From JAVDCA01 sp035293985 (GTDB taxonomy: Bacteria > Pseudomonadota > Alphaproteobacteria > Rhizobiales > Xanthobacteraceae), in assembly GCA_035293985.1 (NCBI GenBank), contig DATGLS010000018.1:124001-188000 (forward strand): DNA of 64,000 bases, in the 5' to 3' direction. The position numbers and the translations under genes are program-made. Positions 8,786-15,690 of this stretch are shown in pieces (the first letter of the stretch is position 1; each line of letters opens with the position of its first letter). The notes under the pieces were generated by a model. That model saw only the letters and a program-made list of their open reading frames with translations. It was not told the origin of the DNA and did no database searches.

Positions 8786-9585
8786 GCGGCGACCGCCATG
8801 GCTTGGGTCAGCGCCTCCGAGGCGAGCCGGCAATAGGCCGCGTACTCCGCCGAGGTGCGAAAGCTCTCCTGCCGCGGGTAGGGCGCGTCGATCGTGAGCT
8901 CCTTGAATACCCGCCCGGGACGCGGCGTCATCACGATGATGCGACCCGACAGATAGACCGACTCGAACACCGAATGGGTGACGAACACGACCGTCTTGCG
9001 TAGCGTCTGCCACAGGTCGAGCAGGTCGTTGTTGAGCTTGAAGCGGGTGATCTCGTCCAGCGCGGCGAACGGCTCGTCCATCAGAAGGAGGCTCGGATCG
9101 GTGACGAGGGCGCGGGCGATCGACACGCGCATCTTCATGCCGCCGGAGAGCTCGCGCGGATAGGCGTCGGCGAATGCCGTGAGCCCGACCCGCTCGATCG
9201 CGGCGGCGACGCGGGGCGCCGCATCCCCGGCGGGCACATGGTGCAGGCCGAGCGGCAGCGCCACGTTTTTCGCCACCGTGGTCCACGGCATCAAGGTCGG
9301 CTCCTGAAACACGAAGCCGATGTCGTGCCCGCGCCGCCCCGCCGCCGCGCCGCCGGCGCCCCACGTGATGGTCCCGCGCGAGGGCTCGCTCAGGCCGGCG
9401 ATCAGCCGCAGCGCGGTCGATTTGCCGCAGCCGGACGGGCCGAGGAGCGAGAGGAGCTCGCCCGGCCGCACGTCGATGTCGAGGCCGTCGAGCGCCTGCA
9501 CGCCGTTCTCGAAGGCCTTCGCCACGTCGCGCAGCGCCACGGATGCCGGCGGTCGAGGCGAAGCGGACAGGCGGGACGGCGCCAT
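8782..9585 (-). CDS. ABC transporter ATP-binding protein, SsuB/ThiZ type
   Basis: 267 residues. Walker A LLGPSGCGKSTALRL, Q-loop VFQEPTLMPW, signature LSGGMKMRVSIARAL (LSGGM instead of LSGGQ, common in this subfamily), Walker B SLLLMDEPFAALDE and H-loop VFVTHSVFE are all present. The start ATG overlaps the stop of the binding-protein gene by one base (TGATG) and its stop overlaps the permease start by 4 nt, so all three genes are translationally coupled. It energises import through the neighbouring permease. Confidence 0.93.
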   Translation of the reverse strand: MAPSRLSASPRPPASVALRDVAKAFENGVQALDGLDIDVRPGELLSLLGPSGCGKSTALRLIAGLSEPSRGTITWGAGGAAAGRRGHDIGFVFQEPTLMPWTTVAKNVALPLGLHHVPAGDAAPRVAAAIERVGLTAFADAYPRELSGGMKMRVSIARALVTDPSLLLMDEPFAALDEITRFKLNNDLLDLWQTLRKTVVFVTHSVFESVYLSGRIIVMTPRPGRVFKELTIDAPYPRQESFRTSAEYAAYCRLASEALTQAMAVAA

Positions 9586-10601
9586 CAATTCTTCGGCCTC
9601 AGCTCCAGGCCGACCATCTTGTTGACGAAGCGCAGGGTGTAGGCTTGGCGGAAATCGACCGTCGGCTTCACCACGCCGGCGCGCACCATCTCGCTGAAGA
9701 AGCCGGCATAGCGCGCGTCCGTCATGGCGCCGATTCCGAGCTTGAGCGTGTCGCCCGAATCGACGATGCCGTATTCCTTGAGCGTGGCGACCGAATAGGC
9801 GAGCTGGTCGTCGGTCATCTCGGCATTCTGCTTCTTGATCAGCGCGTTGGCGGCGGTGTTGTCGCCGTAAAGATAGTGGTACCAGCCGATGATCGAGGCA
9901 TCGACGAAACGCTGCACCAGATCGGGCTTGTTCTCGACGAGGTCGCGCCGGGTCTCGATCAGGGTCGAGTAGCTGCTGAAGCCCTGATCGGCGAGCAGGA
10001 AGACCTTCGGCTTGATGCCGGTCTGCTTCTCGATGGCGAAAGGTTCCGACGTGACGTAGCCCTCCATGGCGCTCATCTTGTCCGCGAGGAACGGCTGGGC
10101 GTTGAACGTGTAGGGCTTCACCTTGGCGTCGCTGAACTTGTACTCGGCCTTGAGCCATTGGAAATAGCTGACCATGCCCTCCTTGGAGATGAACACGGTC
10201 AGATTCTTGAGGTCCTTGAAGGACGCGACGCCCACGTCCGGATGGGCGATCAGCACCTGCGGGTCCTTCTGGAACATGGCCGCGACCGCCAGCGTCGGCA
10301 CCTTCTGCTCGACCGCGTCGAAGGACTGCAGCGTGTTGGCGCTCATGAAGAAGTCGAGCTTGCCGACCGCGAGCAGGATGCGGTTGTTGATCTGCGGGCC
10401 GCCGGGGACGATCGTGACGTCGAGGCCGTATTTGCGGTAGGTGCCGTCCGCCAGCGCCTGGTAGAACCCGCCATGCTCGGCCTCGGCGACCCAGTTGGTG
10501 CCGAACGTCACCTTGTCGAGGGTCTGGGCACCCGCCGGCGCGGGCGGAAACGCAAAGATCATGACAGCTATGAATGAGGCCAAGGTGCTTGCGAACCGCA
10601 T
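9585..10601 (-). CDS. ABC transporter substrate-binding protein, NMT1/THI5 (ThiY-like) family
   Basis: 338 residues starting at the ATG at 10601 with a clear signal peptide (hydrophobic core about residues 5-25, cleavage near PAGA-Q). The mature part begins DKVTFGTNWVAEAEHGGFYQAL, which is the NMT1/THI5-like start used by proteins that bind thiamine-pyrimidine precursors (ThiY), sulfonates, riboflavin or similar ligands. The ligand cannot be read from sequence. It is first in its operon and divergent from the creatininase/nitrile hydratase cluster across a 120-nt gap holding a palindromic repeat, which suggests, but does not prove, that it brings in the substrate of that cluster. Confidence 0.9.
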   Translation of the reverse strand: MRFASTLASFIAVMIFAFPPAPAGAQTLDKVTFGTNWVAEAEHGGFYQALADGTYRKYGLDVTIVPGGPQINNRILLAVGKLDFFMSANTLQSFDAVEQKVPTLAVAAMFQKDPQVLIAHPDVGVASFKDLKNLTVFISKEGMVSYFQWLKAEYKFSDAKVKPYTFNAQPFLADKMSAMEGYVTSEPFAIEKQTGIKPKVFLLADQGFSSYSTLIETRRDLVENKPDLVQRFVDASIIGWYHYLYGDNTAANALIKKQNAEMTDDQLAYSVATLKEYGIVDSGDTLKLGIGAMTDARYAGFFSEMVRAGVVKPTVDFRQAYTLRFVNKMVGLELRPKN

Positions 10602-10633
10602 CGATTCATTCTCCTGATAGAGGCGCGAGAATA

Positions 10634-10681
10634 GAGCATGATCCCGAAAAGTGGATACCGGTTTCCGGAACGGATCATGCC
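10634..10681. repeat. Palindromic intergenic repeat (GAGCATGATCCCGAAAAGTGG type)
   Basis: The left arm begins GAGCATGATC and the right end carries GATCATGC, with CCGAAAAGTGG and CCGGTTTCCGG between them. This arrangement is a dispersed palindrome I recall as frequent in Bradyrhizobium and related genomes. It sits between the two divergent transcription units and probably overlaps one or both promoters. Confidence 0.75.
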
Positions 10682-10721
10682 CGAGCAAAAAGCTACAGTG
10701 GGATGCCGTTGACGAGATCAC

Positions 10722-11540
10722 ATGACGATGCTGCCGAAACGTGACTGGGCGGAGATGACCTGGGCGGATTTTACCCACGCCGACACGGCGCGCTGGATCG
10801 CCGTGCTGCCGCTCGCCGCGACCGAACAGCACGGGCCCCATCTGCCGCTCGGCGTCGACAGCTTCATCGCCGACGCCTACCTGGCGCGCGTGCGGGCGCA
10901 GCTTCCGGCCGACCTGCCGGTCACATTCTTGCCGATCCAGCGGATCGGCCAGTCGGACGAGCATGTGGGCTTCCCGGGCACACTGACGCTGTCGGGCGCG
11001 ACCGTGATCCGCGCCTGGACCGAGATCGGCGAGAGCGTGGCGCGCGCCGGGGTGAAGAAGCTCGTTCTTGTGACGAGCCATGGCGGCAACGTCTCGGCGA
11101 TGGAGATGGTCGCGCGCGATCTGCGGGTGCGGCTCGGCATGCTGGCCGTGACCGTCGGCTGGCACCGCTTCGGCTATCCGGACAAGGCCTTCGAGGCGCA
11201 GGAGCGCCGGCACGGCATCCACGGCGGCGACGTCGAGACCTCGCTGATCCTCGCCGGCCGGCCCGACACGGTGCGCATGGACAAGGTGGTCGCCGAGATG
11301 CCGGCGACGGTGGCGATGCAACAGGAGTTCAAGTGGCTCGGCGCCTTCCGCCCGGCCGGCTTCGGCTGGATGACGCAGGATCTGCATCCTTCCGGCGCGG
11401 TCGGCGACGCGAGCGGTGCGACGGCTGCCAAAGGCGAGGCGACCCTCGCTCAGGGCGCCGCCGGGTTCATCGAGCTGCTGCGGGAAATCGACCGCTTCGA
11501 TCTGTCGCGGCTCAAGGACGGGCCGCTCAAAGGCCCGTGA
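10722..11540 (+). CDS. Creatininase-family amidohydrolase
   Basis: 272 residues. The metal-binding segment ATEQHGPHLPLGVDS is visible near residue 40, TSHGGNVSAM near the middle and the Glu of HGGDVETSLIL further on; these are the metal ligands of creatininase/MftE/FAPy-deformylase-type enzymes that open cyclic or formyl amides. The ATG at 10722 is followed by a second in-frame ATG two codons later. It is the first gene of a plus-strand run with nitrile hydratase. In the family the substrate varies (creatinine, formamidopyrimidines, peptides), so an amide-hydrolysing role after nitrile hydration is only a guess. Confidence 0.88.
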   Translation: MTMLPKRDWAEMTWADFTHADTARWIAVLPLAATEQHGPHLPLGVDSFIADAYLARVRAQLPADLPVTFLPIQRIGQSDEHVGFPGTLTLSGATVIRAWTEIGESVARAGVKKLVLVTSHGGNVSAMEMVARDLRVRLGMLAVTVGWHRFGYPDKAFEAQERRHGIHGGDVETSLILAGRPDTVRMDKVVAEMPATVAMQQEFKWLGAFRPAGFGWMTQDLHPSGAVGDASGATAAKGEATLAQGAAGFIELLREIDRFDLSRLKDGPLKGP

Positions 11541-11582
11541 GCCGGGTGGATCGGGAAGCGTTCATTGGATAGAGTCGGGGCC

Positions 11583-12230
11583 ATGAGCACACAATCCAGC
11601 ACACAATCCAGCATACAATCCGGCGCACATTCGCACGACGACCATCACGGCTCCGAGCTCGGCGAGATGCAGCTGCGCGTGCGCGCGCTCGAGACCATCC
11701 TGACCGAGAAGGGCTATGTCGACCCCAAGGCGCTCGATCTCATCATCGAGGCCTACGAGACCAAGATCGGCCCGCGCAACGGCGCCCGCGTGATCGCCAA
11801 GGCCTGGGTCGACCCGGAGTTCAAGCGCCGCCTGCTGCAGGACGGCTCGGCCACGATCGCGACGCTCGGCCATGTGAGCCGGGTCGGCGATCATCTGGTG
11901 GTGGTCGAGAACACCCCGCGCCTGCACAACATGGTCGTGTGCACGCTGTGCTCCTGCTACCCGTGGGAAATGCTCGGCCTGCCGCCGATCTGGTACAAGG
12001 CCGCGCCCTATCGCTCGCGCGCCGTGCGCGATCCGCGCGGCGTGCTCGCCGATTTCGGCGTCACGCTGCCCAAGGAGACCGAGATCCGGGTGTGGGACTC
12101 CACCGCGGAGACGCGCTTTATCGTCCTGCCGATGCGGCCGGCCGGCACCGATGGTTGGAGCGAGGACCGCCTCGCCGAGCTGGTCACCCGCGATTCGATG
12201 ATCGGGACCGGCTTCCCCAAGACCCCGTAA
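11583..12230 (+). CDS. nthA: Cobalt-type nitrile hydratase, alpha subunit
   Basis: 215 residues from the ATG at 11583. The metal-binding claw is VCTLCSC (Cys120, Cys123, Ser124, Cys125); Thr at the second position is the hallmark of Co(III) enzymes, whereas iron enzymes have VCSLCSC. The Cys residues are normally oxidised to sulfinic/sulfenic acids after assembly. The downstream SCYPWEMLGLPPIWYK and YRSRAVRDPRGVL are typical. The enzyme hydrates nitriles to amides in the cytoplasm with the beta subunit (gene 34 nt downstream). The N-terminus carries a low-complexity Ser/Thr/Gln tail from a 12-bp tandem repeat. An upstream in-frame TTG at 11565 is a less likely start. Confidence 0.97.
   Translation: MSTQSSTQSSIQSGAHSHDDHHGSELGEMQLRVRALETILTEKGYVDPKALDLIIEAYETKIGPRNGARVIAKAWVDPEFKRRLLQDGSATIATLGHVSRVGDHLVVVENTPRLHNMVVCTLCSCYPWEMLGLPPIWYKAAPYRSRAVRDPRGVLADFGVTLPKETEIRVWDSTAETRFIVLPMRPAGTDGWSEDRLAELVTRDSMIGTGFPKTP
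11586..11621 (+). repeat. Three tandem 12-bp repeats in the nthA 5' end
   Basis: Three consecutive copies of AGCACACAATCC (the third has one change, AGCATACAATCC) follow the start codon of nthA directly. A fourth, diverged unit (GGCGCACATTCG) comes next. They encode STQS-STQS-SIQS-like units, so copy number could change without shifting the frame. Confidence 0.85.
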
Positions 12231-12264
12231 CGAGAACGCTCAACATGAGACCGTAAGAGGCGCG

Positions 12265-12924
12265 ATGGACGGCGTGCACGACATGGGCGGCATGGACGGC
12301 TTCGGCAAGGTCGAGCCCGAGCCGAATGAGCCCGTTTTCCATTCGTCCTGGGAAGGACGCGTGATGGCGATGAATCGCGCCATGGGCGCAGCCGGCGCCT
12401 ACAATATCGACATGTCGCGCTTCTCGCTCGAGCGGCTGCCGCCGGTCGACTACCTCGGCAGCTCGTACTATCGCAAATGGTTCCTCGGCCTCGAGCGGCG
12501 GCTGGTCGCGCTCGGCTTCATCAGCGCCGACGAGATCGCGGCGGGTCATGCCAAGCACCCGGCCAAGCCGCTCAAGCGCGGCAACTTCAAGGTGGCCGAC
12601 GTCGAGCGCGTGATGACGCGCGGCTCCTTCAGCCGGCCGGCATCCGCGCCGGCACGCTTCAAGCCGGGCGATCGTGTGCGCGCCAAGAACATCCACCCGG
12701 CGACGCACACGCGGCTGCCGCGCTACGTGCGCGGCCATGTCGGCGTGGTGGAGCGCATCCAGGGCTGCCACGTCTTCCCCGACACCGCCGCGATCGAGCA
12801 GGGCGAGAACCCGCAGTGGCTCTACACGGTGTGCTTCGACAACCGCGACCTGTGGGGACCCGAGGCGGACCCGACCGTCACGGTCTCGATCGAGGCGTTC
12901 GAGCCCTATCTCGAGCTCGCCTGA
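12265..12924 (+). CDS. nthB: Nitrile hydratase, beta subunit
   Basis: 219 residues beginning MDGVHDMGGMDGFG, the conserved start of nitrile hydratase beta chains, and ending in the SH3-like barrel with RFKPGDRVRAKNIHPATHTRLP, YVRGHVGVVERIQGCHVFPD and LYTVCFDNRDLWG. The ATG has an AAGAGG Shine-Dalgarno sequence. It forms the heterotetramer with the alpha subunit. Two nucleotides separate its stop from the accessory gene ATG, so the three are one transcript. All family regions are present and the length is normal. Confidence 0.97.
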   Translation: MDGVHDMGGMDGFGKVEPEPNEPVFHSSWEGRVMAMNRAMGAAGAYNIDMSRFSLERLPPVDYLGSSYYRKWFLGLERRLVALGFISADEIAAGHAKHPAKPLKRGNFKVADVERVMTRGSFSRPASAPARFKPGDRVRAKNIHPATHTRLPRYVRGHVGVVERIQGCHVFPDTAAIEQGENPQWLYTVCFDNRDLWGPEADPTVTVSIEAFEPYLELA

Positions 12925-12925
12925 C

Positions 12926-13312
12926 ATGACGACCATCGATCCCGACGCCGCGCGCCGTGCCCGCGAGGCGGTGCCGAGCATTCCGGCCGACGCCGAGGGC
13001 CCGGTGTTTCGCGAGCCGTGGGAAGCGCAGGCCTTCGCGATGGCGCTCGCCCTGCACGAGCGCGGCCTGTTCACCTGGCCGCAGTGGGCCGCGACGCTCG
13101 CCGACGAGATCAAGCGCGCGCAGGCGGCCGGCGATCCCGACACCGGCGAGACCTACTATCACCATTGGCTCGCCGCGCTCGAACGGCTGGTCGCCGAGAA
13201 GGGCGTCGCCACGCGCGAGATGCTCGCGCGCTACCACGACGCCTGGGACCACGCGGCCGACCGCACGCCGCATGGCCAGCCGATCGAACTTCGGCCCGAT
13301 GACTTCAACTGA
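12926..13312 (+). CDS. Nitrile hydratase accessory protein (cobalt-insertion activator, P14K/NhlE type)
   Basis: 128 residues from the ATG at 12926, immediately after nthB. It resembles the N-terminal helical half of a nitrile hydratase beta subunit (PVFREPWEAQAFAMALALHE, LFTWPQWAATLADEI, TYYHHWLAALERLVAEKG), which is the known relationship of the small activators that swap with the alpha subunit to load and oxidise the Co site. Its presence supports the cobalt assignment of nthA. Its last codons overlap the start of the amidohydrolase gene by 14 nt, indicating coupling. Confidence 0.93.
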   Translation: MTTIDPDAARRAREAVPSIPADAEGPVFREPWEAQAFAMALALHERGLFTWPQWAATLADEIKRAQAAGDPDTGETYYHHWLAALERLVAEKGVATREMLARYHDAWDHAADRTPHGQPIELRPDDFN

Positions 13313-14186
13313 GACCGGCCCCCACGCCGTCCCCAATTCGGCCGGCAGCGCGGCGCCGCGGCTTGCGGCGCCCGCGAACGCCTGCGACTGCCACATGCAT
13401 ATCTACGACGCGCGCTTTGCGCCGGCGCGGCCGGGATCGCGGATGCAGGCGCAGGCGAGCGTCGCCGAGTATCGGCTGCTGCAGCGGCGCATCGGCACCA
13501 GCCGGGTCGTCATCGTGACGCCTGCCGTTTACGCGACCGACAACGCCGTGACGCTCGATGCCCTTGCCCAGCTCGGCGACGCCGCGTGCGGGGTCGCGGT
13601 GGTCCATCCGGACGTCGGCGATGACGAGCTCGATCGCCTCGACGACGCCGGCGTGCGCGGCATCCGCTTCACCCAGTTCGATCCCGCGACTGCGGTGACC
13701 ACCCTCGACATGATCGAGCCGCTGTCGCGCCGCGTCGCCGATCTCGGCTGGCACGTGCAGATCCACCTGCGCGCCGACCAGATCGTGGCGGCCGAGAGCC
13801 TGTGGCCGCGGCTGCCGTCGACCGTCGTGTTCGACCACATGGCGCGCCTGCCGCAGCCGGGCGGCATCGACCATCCGGCCTTCGCCATCATCCGTCGGCT
13901 GATCGACGCCGGCCGCACCTGGGTGAAGCTCTCCGGCGCCTATCTCGACACCAAGGTCGGGCCGCCGACTTATGCGGACGCGACCGCCGTCGCGCAGGCG
14001 CTGGTCGCGGCCGCGCCCGAGCGGATGGTATGGGGCAGCGACTGGCCGCACCCGACCGAGCAACAGAAGCCGGATGACGCATGCTTGTTCGACCTGCTCG
14101 CCGCCTGGGTTCCGGATGATGCGACCCGCCGCCGCGTCCTCGTCAGCAATCCGGAAAGGCTGTACGGTTTCGCACGCTCGGATTGA
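13299..14186 (+). CDS. Amidohydrolase-superfamily protein, pyrone-dicarboxylate-lactonase-like (COG3618 type)
   Basis: 295 residues from the ATG at 13299 inside the end of the previous gene. TIM-barrel landmarks are present: CDCHMHIYDARF at strand 1 (HxH), a later His (WHVQIHLRAD), VVFDHMARLPQPGG, VKLSGAYL and the terminal Asp in MVWGSDWPHPT. This pattern fits the LigI/COG3618 branch of the amidohydrolases, which open lactones or cyclic amides. No classical amidase follows the nitrile hydratase here, so this protein or the upstream creatininase-family protein might process the amide. That is inference. Confidence 0.87.
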   Translation: MTSTETGPHAVPNSAGSAAPRLAAPANACDCHMHIYDARFAPARPGSRMQAQASVAEYRLLQRRIGTSRVVIVTPAVYATDNAVTLDALAQLGDAACGVAVVHPDVGDDELDRLDDAGVRGIRFTQFDPATAVTTLDMIEPLSRRVADLGWHVQIHLRADQIVAAESLWPRLPSTVVFDHMARLPQPGGIDHPAFAIIRRLIDAGRTWVKLSGAYLDTKVGPPTYADATAVAQALVAAAPERMVWGSDWPHPTEQQKPDDACLFDLLAAWVPDDATRRRVLVSNPERLYGFARSD

Positions 14187-14249
14187 TCGCCCGTTTGCTC
14201 CGCGAATTGCAAGTCGTTCATCGCGTTTGCCCATGCAGAGGAAACCCCC

Positions 14250-14654
14250 ATGGAAGTCTTCGCCGCTGGATCACGCCCGTCGCGCCGCATGCCGGCCGAG
14301 TCCTTCACCGGAACGGTCTGGCAGGATCCGATCATCGAGACGCCAGCCCCCGCGATCCTGCGCTCGGCGCGGGTGAGCTTCGAGCCCGGCGCGCGCACCG
14401 CCTGGCACACCCACCCGCTCGGCCAGACCCTGCACGTGGTGTCGGGCGTCGGCCGGGTGCAGCTGTGGGGCGGCCCGATCCGCGAAATCCGCGCCGGCGA
14501 CACGGTGTGGATCGCGCCCGGCGAGAAGCACTGGCACGGCGCCGGCCCGAAGACCGCGATGGTGCACATCGCGATGCAGGAGGCGAAAGACGGCAGCCAT
14601 GTCGCCTGGCTGGAGCACGTCACCGACGCGCAATACGGGGCGACGGTCGGCTGA
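14250..14654 (+). CDS. Small cupin resembling manganese-dependent hydroxynitrile lyase (GtHNL type)
   Basis: 134-residue single cupin barrel. The ligand set His53, His55, Gln59 and His94 falls in FEPGARTAWHTHPLGQTL and PGEKHWHGAG, with His96 and His106 also conserved. As I remember it, these are the metal ligands and catalytic His of the bacterial cupin hydroxynitrile lyase GtHNL from Granulicella, with the same numbering, and Ala40, Val42 and Gln110 match that enzyme too. Such lyases split cyanohydrins to aldehyde plus HCN (reversible). It lies 63 nt after the amidohydrolase at the end of the nitrile hydratase cluster, which gives a chemical link. Many proteins of this subfamily are annotated only as cupins, and activity here is not shown. 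Confidence 0.85.
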   Translation: MEVFAAGSRPSRRMPAESFTGTVWQDPIIETPAPAILRSARVSFEPGARTAWHTHPLGQTLHVVSGVGRVQLWGGPIREIRAGDTVWIAPGEKHWHGAGPKTAMVHIAMQEAKDGSHVAWLEHVTDAQYGATVG

Positions 14655-14671
14655 TCCCGCAGCGCTTGCGG

Positions 14672-15580
14672 TCACTCGGCGGCCGGTCGGCGTAGCTCAC
14701 GCGCTTTCGCGCGTAGCGTCGCGATGAAGGCCTTGACCAGCGGCGAGGCCTCGTTGCGGCGAAAGACCACCGCCTGGTCCGACGTCCTGGTCGCGCCGGC
14801 GAGCTTGCGGAAGATGACGCCGTCGACGGTCATGCGGGCGAGCGACTCGGGCAGCACGCCGAGGCCGACCCCGGCCGCGACCGAGAACAACACCGAGGAC
14901 GTGTCGGTCACGCGCGCGGCGATCTGCACCGAGACGTTCGTCGGCACGATGGCGCCGACATTGCTCCAGTAGCCCATTTCCATTTCCAGCGCGGTGGCGA
15001 CGAAGGGCTCGCCCGCGAGATCGGCCGGCTGGATCATCCTCTGTGCGGCGAGCCGATGGCCTGCCGGCAGCACGAGGCAGAGGGGCTGGCGATCGACGAT
15101 GAAGCCGGTGAGCTCGGCGGGGAAGCGATCCGGCTGGCGCGTGAACCCGACGTCGAGCGAGCCGTCGATCAAGGCGGCGAATTGCGGGATGGTCGGCATC
15201 CGGCGCAGCTGAAACGAGACATCCGGATGCTTTTTGCGAAAATCGCGCACCGTCGCGGCGACACAACCGCCGTGCGCCGCCGCGAGGATGTAGCCGAGCG
15301 CAATCGAGCCGGTTTCGCCCTTGGCGGCACGCCGTCCGACCTGCTCGGCATGATCGACCTGCTTGAGCGCCGCGCGCGCTTCCTCGAGGAAGCGCCGGCC
15401 CACATGGGTGAGCGCGACGCTGCGCGTCTTGCGGGTGAACAGCCGGGCGCCGAGCGCGGTTTCCAGCTGCTGGATTTGCGCGCTCAGGGTCGGCGGGGCG
15501 ATATTGAGCTTGTCGGCCGCACGGGCAAAGTGCAGCTCCTCGGCGACCGCAATGAAATATCGAAGGTGCCGCAGCTCCAT
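14672..15580 (-). CDS. LysR-family transcriptional regulator
   Basis: 302 residues starting MELRHLRYFIAVAEELHFARAA, with the LysR winged helix-turn-helix (about 1-60, including NIAPPTLSAQIQQLETALGARLFTR) and a periplasmic-binding-protein-like effector domain (about 90-295). It is convergent with the cupin gene (17-nt gap) and downstream of the gamma-glutamyltransferase-like gene on the same strand, so it is not divergent from an obvious target. It could control the nitrile cluster, the Ntn hydrolase or itself; the sequence does not say. Confidence 0.93.
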   Translation of the reverse strand: MELRHLRYFIAVAEELHFARAADKLNIAPPTLSAQIQQLETALGARLFTRKTRSVALTHVGRRFLEEARAALKQVDHAEQVGRRAAKGETGSIALGYILAAAHGGCVAATVRDFRKKHPDVSFQLRRMPTIPQFAALIDGSLDVGFTRQPDRFPAELTGFIVDRQPLCLVLPAGHRLAAQRMIQPADLAGEPFVATALEMEMGYWSNVGAIVPTNVSVQIAARVTDTSSVLFSVAAGVGLGVLPESLARMTVDGVIFRKLAGATRTSDQAVVFRRNEASPLVKAFIATLRAKARELRRPAAE

Positions 15581-15690
15581 CGGGGCGACACTGCGCGTTC
15601 TTGTCGTTTCCTACCGCACCTGCCGAAACTTTATGGAGCGCGATGGCGGGGGTCAATCATCGCCGCGTCGCGCCGAATTAGCACGAGGTG

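Noticed and set aside
11586..11633. Tandem repeats considered as a CRISPR or protein-binding iteron array
   Set aside because: Units are 12 bp without spacers and lie in frame inside nthA, so they are a coding microsatellite.
13970..14623. 217-codon frame on the minus strand across the amidohydrolase and cupin
   Set aside because: Low-complexity shadow; both plus-strand genes have clear catalytic motifs.
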